Assembly (NCBI RefSeq): GCF_022810405.1 | Contig: NZ_JALGQE010000001.1 | Location: 1-64,000 of the forward strand | DNA: 64,000 bases | Direction of reading: 5' to 3' | Source of the DNA: Rhodococcus sp. ARC_M5 | GTDB taxonomy: Bacteria; Actinomycetota; Actinomycetes; Mycobacteriales; Mycobacteriaceae | Shown here: positions 21,296 through 30,080 of the stretch, piece by piece | How the letters are laid out: every line of letters begins with the position of its first letter | Position numbering within the stretch: the first letter of the stretch is position 1 | The notes under the pieces: generated by a model | Database searches by the model: none | Told to the model about the DNA's origin: nothing | The model's input: only the letters and a program-made list of their open reading frames with translations | Program-made: the position numbers and the translations under genes

Positions 21296-22110
21296 CGGAC
21301 ACCCGACTCGAACGTTGTTGCGGCCGAGCGCAATCGGTCGAGGTAACGAGTGTTGGCCTCGTGCAGGCCGAGTAGGGCGACGAAATCTGCGACACCGAAT
21401 TCGGGATCGTGTGCGGGCTCACCGCAGATGGAGGCGCCGAGTCGGAGATAGCCGTTCATCAACGGCGGCATCGACGTTCGTTGTGCGGGTTCGATGTCGA
21501 CCAGATCGACGCCGTCGACGACGACCCGAGCATACGGCCGGACCCGCCGGTCGATCGGCGTAGCGTGCTTGTCCAACAGGCGGTCTCGAACACTGCGAAC
21601 GTTGGCCCCGATGGGGTCCCCGGGTGCCGACTGCATGGGCACCGACACGCAGCCCATCACCCATTCGTATCCCGTCACATCGAGGTAGTGCAGAATTCCG
21701 GCCCACATCAGCCCGAGCACGGAGCCGGATCGATGATCGGGATGAACTGCCGCCCTGCCCATTTCGACGATATTCATGCCGACTGGATCGAGTGCGGAGA
21801 TATCGAATTCGGTTGCGGTGTAGTACCCGCCGGCAGACACGGCGGCCTGCGGCGGCAACATGCGATAGCAGCCGACGAACGTGTCGGTCCACGTGTCTCG
21901 AACGAGCAGGTGGTCGCAGAATTCGTCGAACCGATCGGCGTCGAGGCCGTCGGTGTCGGTGGGAATGGAAAAGCCCGGCTCGGACGCGAACACCTCGTAG
22001 CGCAGACGCTGCGCCGCGAGTCGATGCTCCGGGTCGGTGGACAACACCAGCGAGTAGCGGTCGGTGGCCGGGACGATCGATGCAGTGGAGCTCATGACGG
22101 AAGTGGTCAT
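21292..22110 (-). CDS. OlsB-like GNAT N-acyltransferase
   Basis: A 272-residue protein of the OlsB/hemolysin-like acyltransferase group (PF13444 type). It contains LAAQRLRYEVFASEPGF, the acidic GLDADRFDEFCDHLLV, VGCYRMLPP, and VEMGRAAVHPDHRSGSVLGLMW, which are hallmarks of acyl-ACP N-acyltransferases. OlsB attaches a 3-hydroxyacyl chain to the amino group of ornithine; whether the acceptor here is ornithine is not shown. It is coupled to the PlsC-like gene by a 4-bp overlap, which would supply the second acyl chain. The orthologue is Rv3027c (recalled). Confidence 0.82.
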   Translation of the reverse strand: MTTSVMSSTASIVPATDRYSLVLSTDPEHRLAAQRLRYEVFASEPGFSIPTDTDGLDADRFDEFCDHLLVRDTWTDTFVGCYRMLPPQAAVSAGGYYTATEFDISALDPVGMNIVEMGRAAVHPDHRSGSVLGLMWAGILHYLDVTGYEWVMGCVSVPMQSAPGDPIGANVRSVRDRLLDKHATPIDRRVRPYARVVVDGVDLVDIEPAQRTSMPPLMNGYLRLGASICGEPAHDPEFGVADFVALLGLHEANTRYLDRLRSAATTFESGVR

Positions 22111-22201
22111 GAGGTGTGTCTAACGAGTCAGGAAGACTACCGGGCGTCGATGGGGGAACGTGTCGGAAGAGTTTGCATGAACAAGGTTGCCCGCCTCACG
22201 G

Positions 22202-22239
22202 GAGAAGGCCCCCACCGTCGACGCGGTGAGGGCCTTCTC
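22202..22239 (-). terminator. Hairpin terminator after etfA
   Basis: A 16-bp inverted repeat with one mismatch (22202-22217 with 22224-22239; arms GAGAAGGCCC and GGGCCTTCTC at the base) has a 6-nt loop. It lies 18 bp downstream of the etfA stop on the minus strand and would end the etfBA transcript. Confidence 0.82.
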
Positions 22240-22257
22240 GCAGAACAGCGACTGTGG

Positions 22258-23214
22258 CTATCCCTTGTGCTTCTTCACTGCATCGGTCAGCTGCGGTGCG
22301 ACGTTGAAGAGGTCACCGACGATGCCGTAATCGGCGATCTCGAAGATGGGCGCTTCCTCGTCCTTGTTGACCGCGACGATCGTCTTCGAGGTCTGCATGC
22401 CTGCACGGTGCTGGATGGCTCCGGAGATGCCCAGTGCCACGTACAGCTGTGGTGAGACGGTCTTGCCCGTCTGGCCCACCTGGAACTGGCCCGGGTAGTA
22501 GCCGGAGTCCACGGCAGCGCGCGAGGCACCCACTGCGGCACCCAGCGAGTCGGCGAGGTCCTCGACGACGGTGAACTTGTCGGCGCTGCCGACACCACGT
22601 CCGCCGGAGACGACGACCGATGCCTCGGTGAGCTCCGGACGGTCGCCGCCGACGATCGGATCACGCGAGGTGACCTTGACGGCCCCCTCTTCCTGCGTGG
22701 GGACCTCGACGGTTTCGCGGGTGCCCGCACCGGCCTTCGGCTCGGCCTCGACCGCTCCGGGCCGCAGCGAGATGACCGGGACATCGCCGTTGGCCTTGGC
22801 CTCGACGGTGAACGCGCCACCGAAGATGGAGTAGACGGCACTGCCGTCGCCGTTGATCGCGACGACGTCGTTGTGGTAGCCCGAGCCCAGGCGTGCTGCG
22901 AGTCGGCCCGCAACTTCCTTGCCCTCGATCGTGGCCGCGGTGATGATCGCTGCCGGCGAGACCGACTCCGCGAGGGCCGACAGCACGTCGACCTTCGGGG
23001 TGACGAGGAATCCGTCGACTGCGTCGGATTCGGCGGCGTAGATCTTCTCGGCACCGGCTTCGGTCAGCGCGTCGGCGACCTTGTCGGTGGTGCCGACCGG
23101 GCCGGTGACGACCGCGGACGGCTCACCCAGCGCGCGAGCAGCGGTGATCAGCTCGGTGCTGACCTTCTTCAGTGTTCCCTCGACGTGCTCCACGAGCACG
23201 AGTACTTCTGCCAT
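22258..23214 (-). CDS. etfA: Electron transfer flavoprotein alpha subunit
   Basis: EtfA (318 residues) holds the FAD of the ETF dimer, which carries electrons from acyl-CoA dehydrogenases to the respiratory chain. The C-terminal FAD domain has the signature [16 protein letters not shown], preceded by [18 protein letters not shown]. The N-terminal domain begins [25 protein letters not shown] upstream supports the start. It follows etfB with a 42-bp gap in one operon ending at the hairpin at 22202-22239. The abundance of acyl-CoA dehydrogenases in this order makes this a central beta-oxidation component. Confidence 0.96.
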   Translation of the reverse strand: MAEVLVLVEHVEGTLKKVSTELITAARALGEPSAVVTGPVGTTDKVADALTEAGAEKIYAAESDAVDGFLVTPKVDVLSALAESVSPAAIITAATIEGKEVAGRLAARLGSGYHNDVVAINGDGSAVYSIFGGAFTVEAKANGDVPVISLRPGAVEAEPKAGAGTRETVEVPTQEEGAVKVTSRDPIVGGDRPELTEASVVVSGGRGVGSADKFTVVEDLADSLGAAVGASRAAVDSGYYPGQFQVGQTGKTVSPQLYVALGISGAIQHRAGMQTSKTIVAVNKDEEAPIFEIADYGIVGDLFNVAPQLTDAVKKHKG

Positions 23215-23256
23215 GACTTGCTCCTCGTTTGTCTTCGATTGCTCGGTGGGGCGGGA

Positions 23257-24057
23257 TCAGATGATCTTCTGGCCGACGAGGTAGGTGGCGATCTTGTCGC
23301 CGCCGTCGCCCTCGTCGGTGAGCCGCTCGCCTGCAGTCTTGGGAGGCTTCGGGGTGGACGAGGTGACTGTCGTGCCCGCGTTGTCGACACCGACGATGCC
23401 GTCCTCGACACCGATGTCGGCGAGTGTGATGGTCTGCACCGTCTTCTTCTTCGCGGCCATGATGCCCTTGAACGACGGGAAGCGCGGCTCGTTGATCTTC
23501 TCGGTGACGCTCACGATGGCGGGCAACGTGGCCTCGAGGCCGAAGATGCCCTCGTCGGTCTCCCGCTCGCCGCTGACCTTGCCGTCGGCGACGGTGAGCT
23601 TGCGCAGCTGCGTCAGGGCCGGGATCTGGAGGTACTCGGCGATGATCGCGGGAACGGCACCGGTACGACCGTCGGTGGCCTCGTTGCCTGCGATGATGAG
23701 ATCGGCCGGCTCGTCGTTCTCGAACGCGACATTGCCCAGCGCTGCGGCCAGGGCGTATCCGGTCTGGATCGCGTCGGAGCCGTGCAGAGTGGGGTCGTTG
23801 AGGTGCACTGCGCTGTCCGCACCCATCGACAGAGCCTTGCGGATGGCGTCGGTGGCGCGATCGGGGCCTGCGGACAGGACCTTCACCTCACCGCCCTGAG
23901 CTTCCTTGATGAGCAGTGCTTCTTCGACGGCCCGCTCGTTGATCTCGTCGAGGACGGCGTCGGCAGCCTCGCGATCGAGGGTGTAGTCACCGTCGGTGAG
24001 CTTGCGCTCGGACCACGTGTCTGGAACCTGCTTGATCAAAACAACGATGTTCGTCAT
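23257..24057 (-). CDS. etfB: Electron transfer flavoprotein beta subunit
   Basis: EtfB (266 residues) partners EtfA and binds AMP. It starts MTNIVVLIKQVPDTWSERK and keeps the nucleotide-binding ALAMGAD-like KALSMGADSAVHL and the downstream DLIIAGNEATDGRTGAVP, with VSVTEKINEPRFPSFKGIMAAKKK as the family signature region. It is the first gene of etfBA and divergent from the methyltransferase operon. The 155-bp divergent spacer contains several GTTAC/GTAAC elements that may control both units. Confidence 0.96.
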   Translation of the reverse strand: MTNIVVLIKQVPDTWSERKLTDGDYTLDREAADAVLDEINERAVEEALLIKEAQGGEVKVLSAGPDRATDAIRKALSMGADSAVHLNDPTLHGSDAIQTGYALAAALGNVAFENDEPADLIIAGNEATDGRTGAVPAIIAEYLQIPALTQLRKLTVADGKVSGERETDEGIFGLEATLPAIVSVTEKINEPRFPSFKGIMAAKKKTVQTITLADIGVEDGIVGVDNAGTTVTSSTPKPPKTAGERLTDEGDGGDKIATYLVGQKII

Positions 24058-24152
24058 GGGTCTGCGTCGACCTCCTGGTCATGTTCTGCTGATCGTGAGT
24101 GTTCTAACGGTTACTGCAGTTCTACGGTCTGGGACGAGGTTACCTCACCGTA

Positions 24153-24168
24153 GTTACTCGTGGGTAAC
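24153..24168. promoter_or_regulatory. GTTAC-n6-GTAAC inverted element between etfBA and the methyltransferase operon
   Basis: GTTAC (24153-24157) and GTAAC (24164-24168) are separated by 6 bp. An 11-bp palindrome GAGGTTACCTC lies at 24136-24146 and another GGTTAC at about 24109. The spacing matches the GTNAC-n6-GNAAC form of GlnR-type boxes, and GTAAC repeats also occur in MtrA sites, so the identity of the regulator is open. The sites lie in the only space between two divergent operons. Confidence 0.35.
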
Positions 24169-24212
24169 TTGCCTCCCTGCCTGTCCGACCATACATCCGC
24201 GCCCCGACTGTT

Positions 24213-25052
24213 ATGGAGACCACGTTGGCTTACCTCACCCGCGCCTCCACTAACCTTCCGTCGGTGAACGATTCATCGGCTCAGGCACCGGCACCGGAAC
24301 CACTCCCCCTCACCGGGGAGCGCACGGTGCCCGGCATCACCGAGGAGAACTACTGGTTCCGCCGACACGAGGTGGTCTACCGCGCTCTGGTCGAACGCTG
24401 CCGAGACCGCACCGTCCTCGAAGCCGGATCCGGAGAAGGCTACGGAGCCAACATGATTGCCGATGTCGCGGCGCATGTCCTCGGCCTCGACTACGACGCG
24501 TCCGCTGCCGAACACGTGCGCGCGCGCTACCCGAGGGTGACGATGCTGCGCGGCAACCTCGACCGCCTTCCCGTCGCCGATTCCTCGATCGACGTCGTCG
24601 TCAACTTCCAGGTGATCGAGCACCTCTGGGACCAGGGCGCGTTTCTCGCCGAGGTGCACCGTGTCCTCAAGCCCGGAGGAACTCTGTTGATCAGCACGCC
24701 CAACCGCATCACGTTCTCCCCCGGCCGCGACACTCCGCTCAACCCCTTCCACACCCGCGAGCTCGATGCGGGCGAACTGACCGAGCTCCTCGTGGACGCT
24801 CGGCTCGAGGTCGACGAACTCACCGGGGTTCGGCACGGCCGCACGCTGGCCGCCCTCGACGCCAAGCACGGCGGTTCGTTCATCGACGCCCAGATCGAAC
24901 GAGCCCTGGCCGGCGAACCCTGGCCCGAGGAGCTCACCGCGGACGTCGCGGCGATCTCGATCGACGACTTCGACATCACCGCCGAAAACATCGACGCCAG
25001 CCTCGACCTGGTCGCCGTCGCCACCAAGAGCTCGAGCGCGGTGATCGGGTGA
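24213..25052 (+). CDS. SAM-dependent methyltransferase, MGLP-type (Rv3030-like)
   Basis: A 279-residue class I methyltransferase. The SAM-binding motif I is TVLEAGSGEGYGANMI; LDYDASAAEHVRARYP and DVVVNFQVIEHLWDQG follow as motifs II and IV. ENYWFRRHEVVY and ISTPNRITFSPG are conserved with the mycobacterial protein thought to methylate glucose units of methylglucose lipopolysaccharide. The ATG at 24213 is taken; a GTG at 24264 is a plausible later start because the first 30 residues look unconserved. Its TGA overlaps the GTG of the next gene by 4 bp. The function is inferred from the following GH57 and GT4 genes. Confidence 0.86.
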   Translation: METTLAYLTRASTNLPSVNDSSAQAPAPEPLPLTGERTVPGITEENYWFRRHEVVYRALVERCRDRTVLEAGSGEGYGANMIADVAAHVLGLDYDASAAEHVRARYPRVTMLRGNLDRLPVADSSIDVVVNFQVIEHLWDQGAFLAEVHRVLKPGGTLLISTPNRITFSPGRDTPLNPFHTRELDAGELTELLVDARLEVDELTGVRHGRTLAALDAKHGGSFIDAQIERALAGEPWPEELTADVAAISIDDFDITAENIDASLDLVAVATKSSSAVIG

Positions 25053-26599
25053 CATCCGGTGCCACCGTGCCGGGCATGTTCTCCCTCGTGCTGCACTCCC
25101 ACCTGCCGTGGCTGGCCAATCACGGGCGCTGGCCCGTCGGCGAGGAATGGCTGTATCAATCATGGGCGGACTGCTACCTGCCGCTCACCGCGGCTCTGGA
25201 GCGACTGGCCGACGAAGGCCACACCAACGTGTTGTCGCTCGGGATCACCCCGGTGCTGGCCGCCCAGCTGGACGATCCGCACTGCCTGTCCGGGATGCAC
25301 CACTGGCTCGGCAACTGGCAGCTGCGGGCCCACGAGGCGACCGACCGAGATCTGTCGGTTCGCGAGCACCGAGGTTCCGCCGCCGCGCTCGATCGGTTCG
25401 AGACCCGGTGGCGGCACGGTGGGTCCGCCGTACTGCGGCCGCTGATCGACGCCGGGACCGTCGAACTGCTGGGCGGACCGCTGGCACACCCGTTCCAGCC
25501 GCTGCTCGATCCTCGACTCCGTGCATTCTCACTCCGGGAGGGCCTGCTCGATGCCCGCGCCCGGTGGGGTGCAACGCCTAGAGGCATCTGGGCGCCCGAG
25601 TGCGGTTTCACCCCCGGCATGGAGACCGAGTACGCCGCGGCCGGGGTCTCGCACTTCATGGTCGACGGGCCCGCGATGCGCGGCGATACCTCCCTCGGCA
25701 CGCCGGTGTGGGACTCCGACGTGGTCGCGTTCGGACGCGACCTGCCGGTCAGCTACCGCGTCTGGTCACCAAAATCGGGCTATCCCGGCCACGGTGCCTA
25801 TCGGGACTTCCACACCTACGATCACGACACCGGACTCAAGCCTGCACGCGTCACCGGCCGCACGGTCGCCTCGCACGACAAGGCGCCCTACGACCCCGAG
25901 CGTGCCGCGGCGACGGTGGACCGCCACGTCGCCGACTTCGTCGATGTGGTGCGCAGGCGCCTGATCTCCGAATCCGAGCGAATCGGCCGCGACGCTCTGG
26001 TCGTGGCCGCATTCGACACCGAGCTGTTCGGACACTGGTGGCACGAGGGCCCGCAGTGGCTGGAGAAGCTCATGCGTGCACTCCCGGCCGCCGGAATCAC
26101 CGTCGGCACGCTGAACGACGCGCGCGAGCATGGGTACGTCGGTGCACCACTCGAACTGCAGGATTCCTCGTGGGGATCGGGCAAGGACTGGCGGGTGTGG
26201 GCGGGCGACGACGTCGCCGACCTGGTGGCGCTGAACTCCGAGGTCTCCCGGACCGCTCTCGACGCCATCGACAGCGCCAGGGAGGAACAGCGTCGCACCG
26301 GTGGACCCGAACCGCGCAATCGGGTCAACGATCAGATACTGCGTGAGACACTGATGGCCGTAGCCAGCGACTGGGCGTTCATGGTCAGCAAGGATTCCGC
26401 CGCAGGTTATGCACGGGAGCGGGCGCACGTCCACGCGCACGCGCTGCGCGAGATCGCCGCCGCCACCGCGAGCGAATCGCCTGCCAGGGCGAACGACTTG
26501 GCGCAGCAGTGGAACCGCGCGGACGGATTGTTCCCTGCATTGGACGCGCGCCGGCTGCCCGGTGCCCACGAGCGAATAAGTGCAGGGGGGCCTCGATGA
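25049..26599 (+). CDS. GH57 glucan branching enzyme-type protein (Rv3031-like)
   Basis: A 516-residue glycoside hydrolase family 57 protein. Family motifs are visible: HSHLPW (16-21), IWAPECGF with the nucleophile Glu184, and AFDTELFGHWW with the acid/base Asp323. A C-terminal helical DUF1957 domain contains LMAVASDWAFMVSKDSAAGYA. Members are alpha-1,4-glucan 6-branching enzymes; the mycobacterial one is assigned to methylglucose lipopolysaccharide. Start is the GTG at 25049, overlapping the methyltransferase stop; an internal ATG at 25076 is an alternative nearer the conserved start. Both ends overlap neighbours by 4 bp, so the three genes form a tightly coupled operon. Confidence 0.92.
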   Translation: MTSGATVPGMFSLVLHSHLPWLANHGRWPVGEEWLYQSWADCYLPLTAALERLADEGHTNVLSLGITPVLAAQLDDPHCLSGMHHWLGNWQLRAHEATDRDLSVREHRGSAAALDRFETRWRHGGSAVLRPLIDAGTVELLGGPLAHPFQPLLDPRLRAFSLREGLLDARARWGATPRGIWAPECGFTPGMETEYAAAGVSHFMVDGPAMRGDTSLGTPVWDSDVVAFGRDLPVSYRVWSPKSGYPGHGAYRDFHTYDHDTGLKPARVTGRTVASHDKAPYDPERAAATVDRHVADFVDVVRRRLISESERIGRDALVVAAFDTELFGHWWHEGPQWLEKLMRALPAAGITVGTLNDAREHGYVGAPLELQDSSWGSGKDWRVWAGDDVADLVALNSEVSRTALDAIDSAREEQRRTGGPEPRNRVNDQILRETLMAVASDWAFMVSKDSAAGYARERAHVHAHALREIAAATASESPARANDLAQQWNRADGLFPALDARRLPGAHERISAGGPR

Positions 26600-27843
26600 G
26601 GATTCTGATGGTGTCGTGGGAGTACCCACCCGTGGTGGTCGGCGGCCTGGGTCGGCACGTTCATCATCTGGCGACCGAGTTGGTCCGCTGCGGCCACGAA
26701 GTCGTCGTACTCTCGCGCCGACCCACCGGAACCGACGCCGCCACCCATCCGACGTCACACCACATCGAAGACGGCGTACTGGTGGTCGCCGTCGCCGAGG
26801 ATCCGGCGCACTTCGTCTTCGGAGAGGACATGCTCGCGTGGACTCTCGCGATGGGCCATGCGATGGTGCGCGCCGGCGTCGCGCTGGGCAAACCGGGACT
26901 GGGCGAGGGCTGGCAGCCCGACGTCGTCCACGCTCACGACTGGCTGGTCGCGCACCCCGCGATCGCTCTGGCCGAGTTCTACGACGTGCCGCTGGTCTCG
27001 ACCATCCACGCCACCGAGGCCGGAAGACACAGCGGCTGGATCTCCGGCCCCGTGAACCGTCAGGTGCATTCCATCGAGTGGTGGCTCGCCAACGATTCCG
27101 ACGCGGTCATCACGTGCTCGTCGTCGATGAAGGACGAGGTCACCACCCTGTTCGGAGTACCCGAGTCGGCGGTGAAGGTGATTCGCAACGGAATCGACCG
27201 ATCCACCTGGCACTTTCGGCGACGAGAGCCTCGATCGGAGCCGGCCAAGTTGCTCTACGTCGGCCGGCTCGAGTACGAGAAGGGCATCCAGGACGCCATC
27301 GCGGCCCTCCCGCGCATTCGACGAAGCCACCCGGGAACCACCCTGCACATCGCCGGCGAGGGAACGCAGTTCGCCTGGTTGGCAGGGTTGGCGCGCACCC
27401 ACCGCGTCGCCCGAGCGGTGTCTTTCCTCGGCAATCTGGATCACGCCGAACTGCTCGGATGGCTGCACGGGGCCGACGCCATCGTCCTACCCAGTCGGTA
27501 CGAGCCCTTCGGCATCATCGCTCTCGAGGCCGCGGCGGCGGGCACCCCGTTGGTCGCGTCGACCGCGGGTGGTCTCGGTGAGGCGATCGTCGACGGTGTG
27601 ACGGGCCTGTCCTTCGCACCTGCCGACGTCGGCGGGCTGGCCGCGGCCATTCGCACAGTTCTCGACAACGCCGACGCCGCGCAGGAACGGGCCGTGGCCG
27701 CCCGCGAACGCCTCACCGTGGATTTCGACTGGAAGCACGTCGCCGAATCGACGGCCCAGGTCTATCTGGAAGCCAAGCGCAAAGTTCGACATCCGCTGGG
27801 CCGCCCGCACATAGTCGAACGCGCTCTCCCCGGCCGTACCTGA
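26596..27843 (+). CDS. GT4 alpha-glucosyltransferase (Rv3032-like)
   Basis: A 415-residue GT-B glycosyltransferase. The N-terminal domain has SWEYPPVVVGGLGRHVHHLA and VHAHDWLVAHPA; the C-terminal domain has IRNGID, LYVGRLEYEKG, and the donor-binding SRYEPFGIIALEAAAAGTP. This pattern is that of glycogen synthase-like GT4 enzymes. The mycobacterial orthologue elongates the alpha-1,4-glucan of MGLP and contributes to glycogen and capsular glucan. The ATG at 26596 overlaps the GH57 stop by 4 bp and has AGGGGG upstream. It ends 8 bp before the convergent acyltransferase gene. Confidence 0.92.
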   Translation: MRILMVSWEYPPVVVGGLGRHVHHLATELVRCGHEVVVLSRRPTGTDAATHPTSHHIEDGVLVVAVAEDPAHFVFGEDMLAWTLAMGHAMVRAGVALGKPGLGEGWQPDVVHAHDWLVAHPAIALAEFYDVPLVSTIHATEAGRHSGWISGPVNRQVHSIEWWLANDSDAVITCSSSMKDEVTTLFGVPESAVKVIRNGIDRSTWHFRRREPRSEPAKLLYVGRLEYEKGIQDAIAALPRIRRSHPGTTLHIAGEGTQFAWLAGLARTHRVARAVSFLGNLDHAELLGWLHGADAIVLPSRYEPFGIIALEAAAAGTPLVASTAGGLGEAIVDGVTGLSFAPADVGGLAAAIRTVLDNADAAQERAVAARERLTVDFDWKHVAESTAQVYLEAKRKVRHPLGRPHIVERALPGRT

Positions 27844-27850
27844 GCCAGGG

Positions 27851-28612
27851 TCAGTTCTCCCGCGCCGCCTCGGCCTGTCCGAGAGCCTTCTTGCGAGCGA
27901 TATCTTCCAGCGCGGCAATGTACTTCGCGCGTTCGGCGGCACCGGCCTCCCAGGCGACCTTGCGATTGCGGACGACCTTGGCCGGCGCGCCGACGGCGAT
28001 GCTGTAATCGGGGATCTCGCCCTTGACCACGGCATGGGCACCGAGCACGCAGCCACGCCCGATCCTGGTTTCGCGCAGAATCGTCACCTTGGCCGCGATC
28101 CACGTGTCCGGTCCGATTCGCACCGGCCCCTTGACGATTCCCTGATCCTTGATGGGCATGTCCACATCGTCCATCCGATGATCGAAATCGCAGATGTAGC
28201 ACCAGTCGGCCACCAGCGTCGACGCGCCGATCTCGATGTCGAGGTAGGTGTTGACGACGTTGTCCTTGCCGAACACCACCTTGTCGCCGATCCGCAGCGA
28301 ACCCTCGTGGCAGCGAATGGCATTGCCGTCGCCGATGTGAACCCACCGGCCGATCTCGAGCCGAGAGAGCTCGGGTGTGGAATGAATCTCGACGTTCTTG
28401 CCGAGAAACACCATGCCCTTGAGAATCACGTGCGGGTTGGCGAGCTTGAACTTCGCGAGGCGGTAGTACCGAACGAGGTACCAGGGCGTGTACGCCTTGT
28501 TGGCGAGCACCCAGTCGAGGGACGCGCGCGTGAGGAACCGCGCCTGTTCGGTGTCGCGTCGCCTCGACCCGCGCCAGCGTGTTCGCAGCGGCGCGTTCCA
28601 CATACTCGTCAT
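27851..28612 (-). CDS. Hexapeptide-repeat acyltransferase (Rv3034c-like)
   Basis: A 253-residue protein with a left-handed beta-helix made of hexapeptide repeats (for example LEIGRWVHIGDGNAI, LRIGDKVVFGKDNVV, VRIGPDTWIAAKVTIL, TRIGRGCVLGAHAVV), ending in the loop IPDYSIAVGAPAKVVRNRK typical of sugar O-acetyltransferases. An additional N-terminal helical segment of about 60 residues precedes it. It sits convergent with the MGLP-type operon, as in mycobacteria, and could add the short acyl groups found on such polysaccharides. That role is inferred from location. Confidence 0.85.
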   Translation of the reverse strand: MTSMWNAPLRTRWRGSRRRDTEQARFLTRASLDWVLANKAYTPWYLVRYYRLAKFKLANPHVILKGMVFLGKNVEIHSTPELSRLEIGRWVHIGDGNAIRCHEGSLRIGDKVVFGKDNVVNTYLDIEIGASTLVADWCYICDFDHRMDDVDMPIKDQGIVKGPVRIGPDTWIAAKVTILRETRIGRGCVLGAHAVVKGEIPDYSIAVGAPAKVVRNRKVAWEAGAAERAKYIAALEDIARKKALGQAEAAREN

Positions 28613-28684
28613 GGACGTTCACCCTAGTTTCTCGTTCGCCCCCTCTCTGCCGCCACCCTCGCGCGGGCTAGGGTTGCCTGTCGA

Positions 28685-28713
28685 CTGTTGTTCGTCGGCG
28701 AGTCGAACAACAG
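28685..28713. promoter_or_regulatory. Inverted repeat upstream of the beta-propeller lipoprotein gene
   Basis: A perfect 10-bp inverted repeat, CTGTTGTTCG (28685-28694) and CGAACAACAG (28704-28713), with a 9-nt spacer, lies in the 151-bp divergent spacer between the acyltransferase and the lipoprotein genes, about 50 bp before the lipoprotein start. There is no T-tract, and it lies upstream of both genes, so an operator or 5'-UTR hairpin is more likely than a terminator. Confidence 0.4.
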
Positions 28714-28763
28714 CACGGCCCGGCACCATGTCGGGCACGGACTCGAAGCATGGGGAGCGATCG

Positions 28764-30080
28764 ATGCGCGGCGTCAGGGCCAAGGGCAGGACCGGCAGAA
28801 GGGTCACTGCAGTAGCGGCAGCGTTGGCACTGGTGAGCGGCTGCGGCACCGACACGTCGGCCATCGAACCGCTGTCCCCCGATTCGTGGCCTGCGGCGCA
28901 GGCGAATTCCCACAACAGCGCTGCTACCGCGGTGTCGGTCGCAACTCCTCTGTCACTGGACTGGACGCGCCCCACCGGCGGCCCCGTGACCTCGCCGGTC
29001 TCCATCGGATCCACCGGTCAGATGTTCGTCACCGCTGCCACCGAATCCGGCTGCAACCTCTTCTCCTTCGAGATCGAGTCTGCGCGCAAGCGCTGGTGCA
29101 ATCGCGTCGGGCCGTCCGTCGTCACCGCCACTCCTACCGTCGATTCGGCGATCAACGTCTACATCGGCGACGACGGCGGCATGAACTCGTACAACGACCA
29201 CGGACAACTGCGGTGGCGCACACCGGTGTACGGAGTGCCCAAGTCCGCCCAGTTCCTCGGCGACGGCAGCGTGCTCTCGATCACCCAGATGGGCCAGGTC
29301 AGCGTGCTGGATTCGCAGAACGGGCAGCTTCGGGTGCCGATACTCGATCTGGTTCCGACGCCGAACTTCCTGACCGACCCGAACACCGATTTTCTCCCGG
29401 TCGATACCGGACTCGCGCAGTGCACCTCGGGTGAATCCGAATGCCCCGTGCCCGCTGCGCCGGCGGTCGACAGCGCGACCGGAACGATCTACCTGACGCT
29501 GTGGCGTCCGGGTTCGATTGCGCCACAGCTCGTTTCCCTGCAGTACGACCGCGACGGTTCCCCCGGACTCACCGAGCGTTGGTCCTCGGACCTGCTGCCC
29601 GCCGGAGTCGCGTCGAGTCCGGTGCTGTCCGAGGACGGATCGACGGTCTACCTGGCCGATGTCGACGGGAGGCTGACCGCGTTCGACTCGGCCGACGGTC
29701 GACAGAAGTGGACCGAGGGCACCGGGCTCGGCATCGGTGCCAGTCCCTCGATCGCTTCGGACGGCACGATCGTGCCGTCGGGCGGCGACGGCACTCTCGT
29801 CGGCTTGCGCGACAACGGTGATTCGGTCGAGCGAGTCTGGGTGCGCGACGACGTCGAACAGGCAGGCAGCGCAGCGCAATCCGCCGACGGGCGTGGGCAC
29901 ACCGTCGTCCGTGAGGACGACGGACTTGCACTGTTCTCGTTCGATGCAGCCACCGGTGAGACGGTGGACGTGCAGCCCGTTCCCGACGTCGTCGGCACCA
30001 CTGTCGGCACGTCCATCGGACCGGACGGCCAGGTCGTCACGGCGAGCTATCTCGGCGAGATCTTCACCTACACCGGCTGA
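28764..30080 (+). CDS. PQQ-like beta-propeller lipoprotein (Rv3035-like)
   Basis: A 438-residue exported protein. The signal peptide ends in the lipobox LVSGC (Cys27). The rest is a repeat protein in which PQQ-type blades can be seen, such as VNVYIGDDG-like INVYIGDDGG, GQVSVLDSQNGQ, STVYLADVDGRLTAFDSADG and DGTIVPSGGDGTLVGL. Four cysteines (in GCNLF, KRWCN, AQCTS and ECPV) could form two disulfides. The ATG at 28764 has GGGGAG 7 nt upstream. The fold resembles BamB-like assembly factors and quinoprotein dehydrogenases, so the actual role is open. It ends tail to tail with the THUMP-like gene, overlapping it by 13 bp. Confidence 0.82.
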   Translation: MRGVRAKGRTGRRVTAVAAALALVSGCGTDTSAIEPLSPDSWPAAQANSHNSAATAVSVATPLSLDWTRPTGGPVTSPVSIGSTGQMFVTAATESGCNLFSFEIESARKRWCNRVGPSVVTATPTVDSAINVYIGDDGGMNSYNDHGQLRWRTPVYGVPKSAQFLGDGSVLSITQMGQVSVLDSQNGQLRVPILDLVPTPNFLTDPNTDFLPVDTGLAQCTSGESECPVPAAPAVDSATGTIYLTLWRPGSIAPQLVSLQYDRDGSPGLTERWSSDLLPAGVASSPVLSEDGSTVYLADVDGRLTAFDSADGRQKWTEGTGLGIGASPSIASDGTIVPSGGDGTLVGLRDNGDSVERVWVRDDVEQAGSAAQSADGRGHTVVREDDGLALFSFDAATGETVDVQPVPDVVGTTVGTSIGPDGQVVTASYLGEIFTYTG

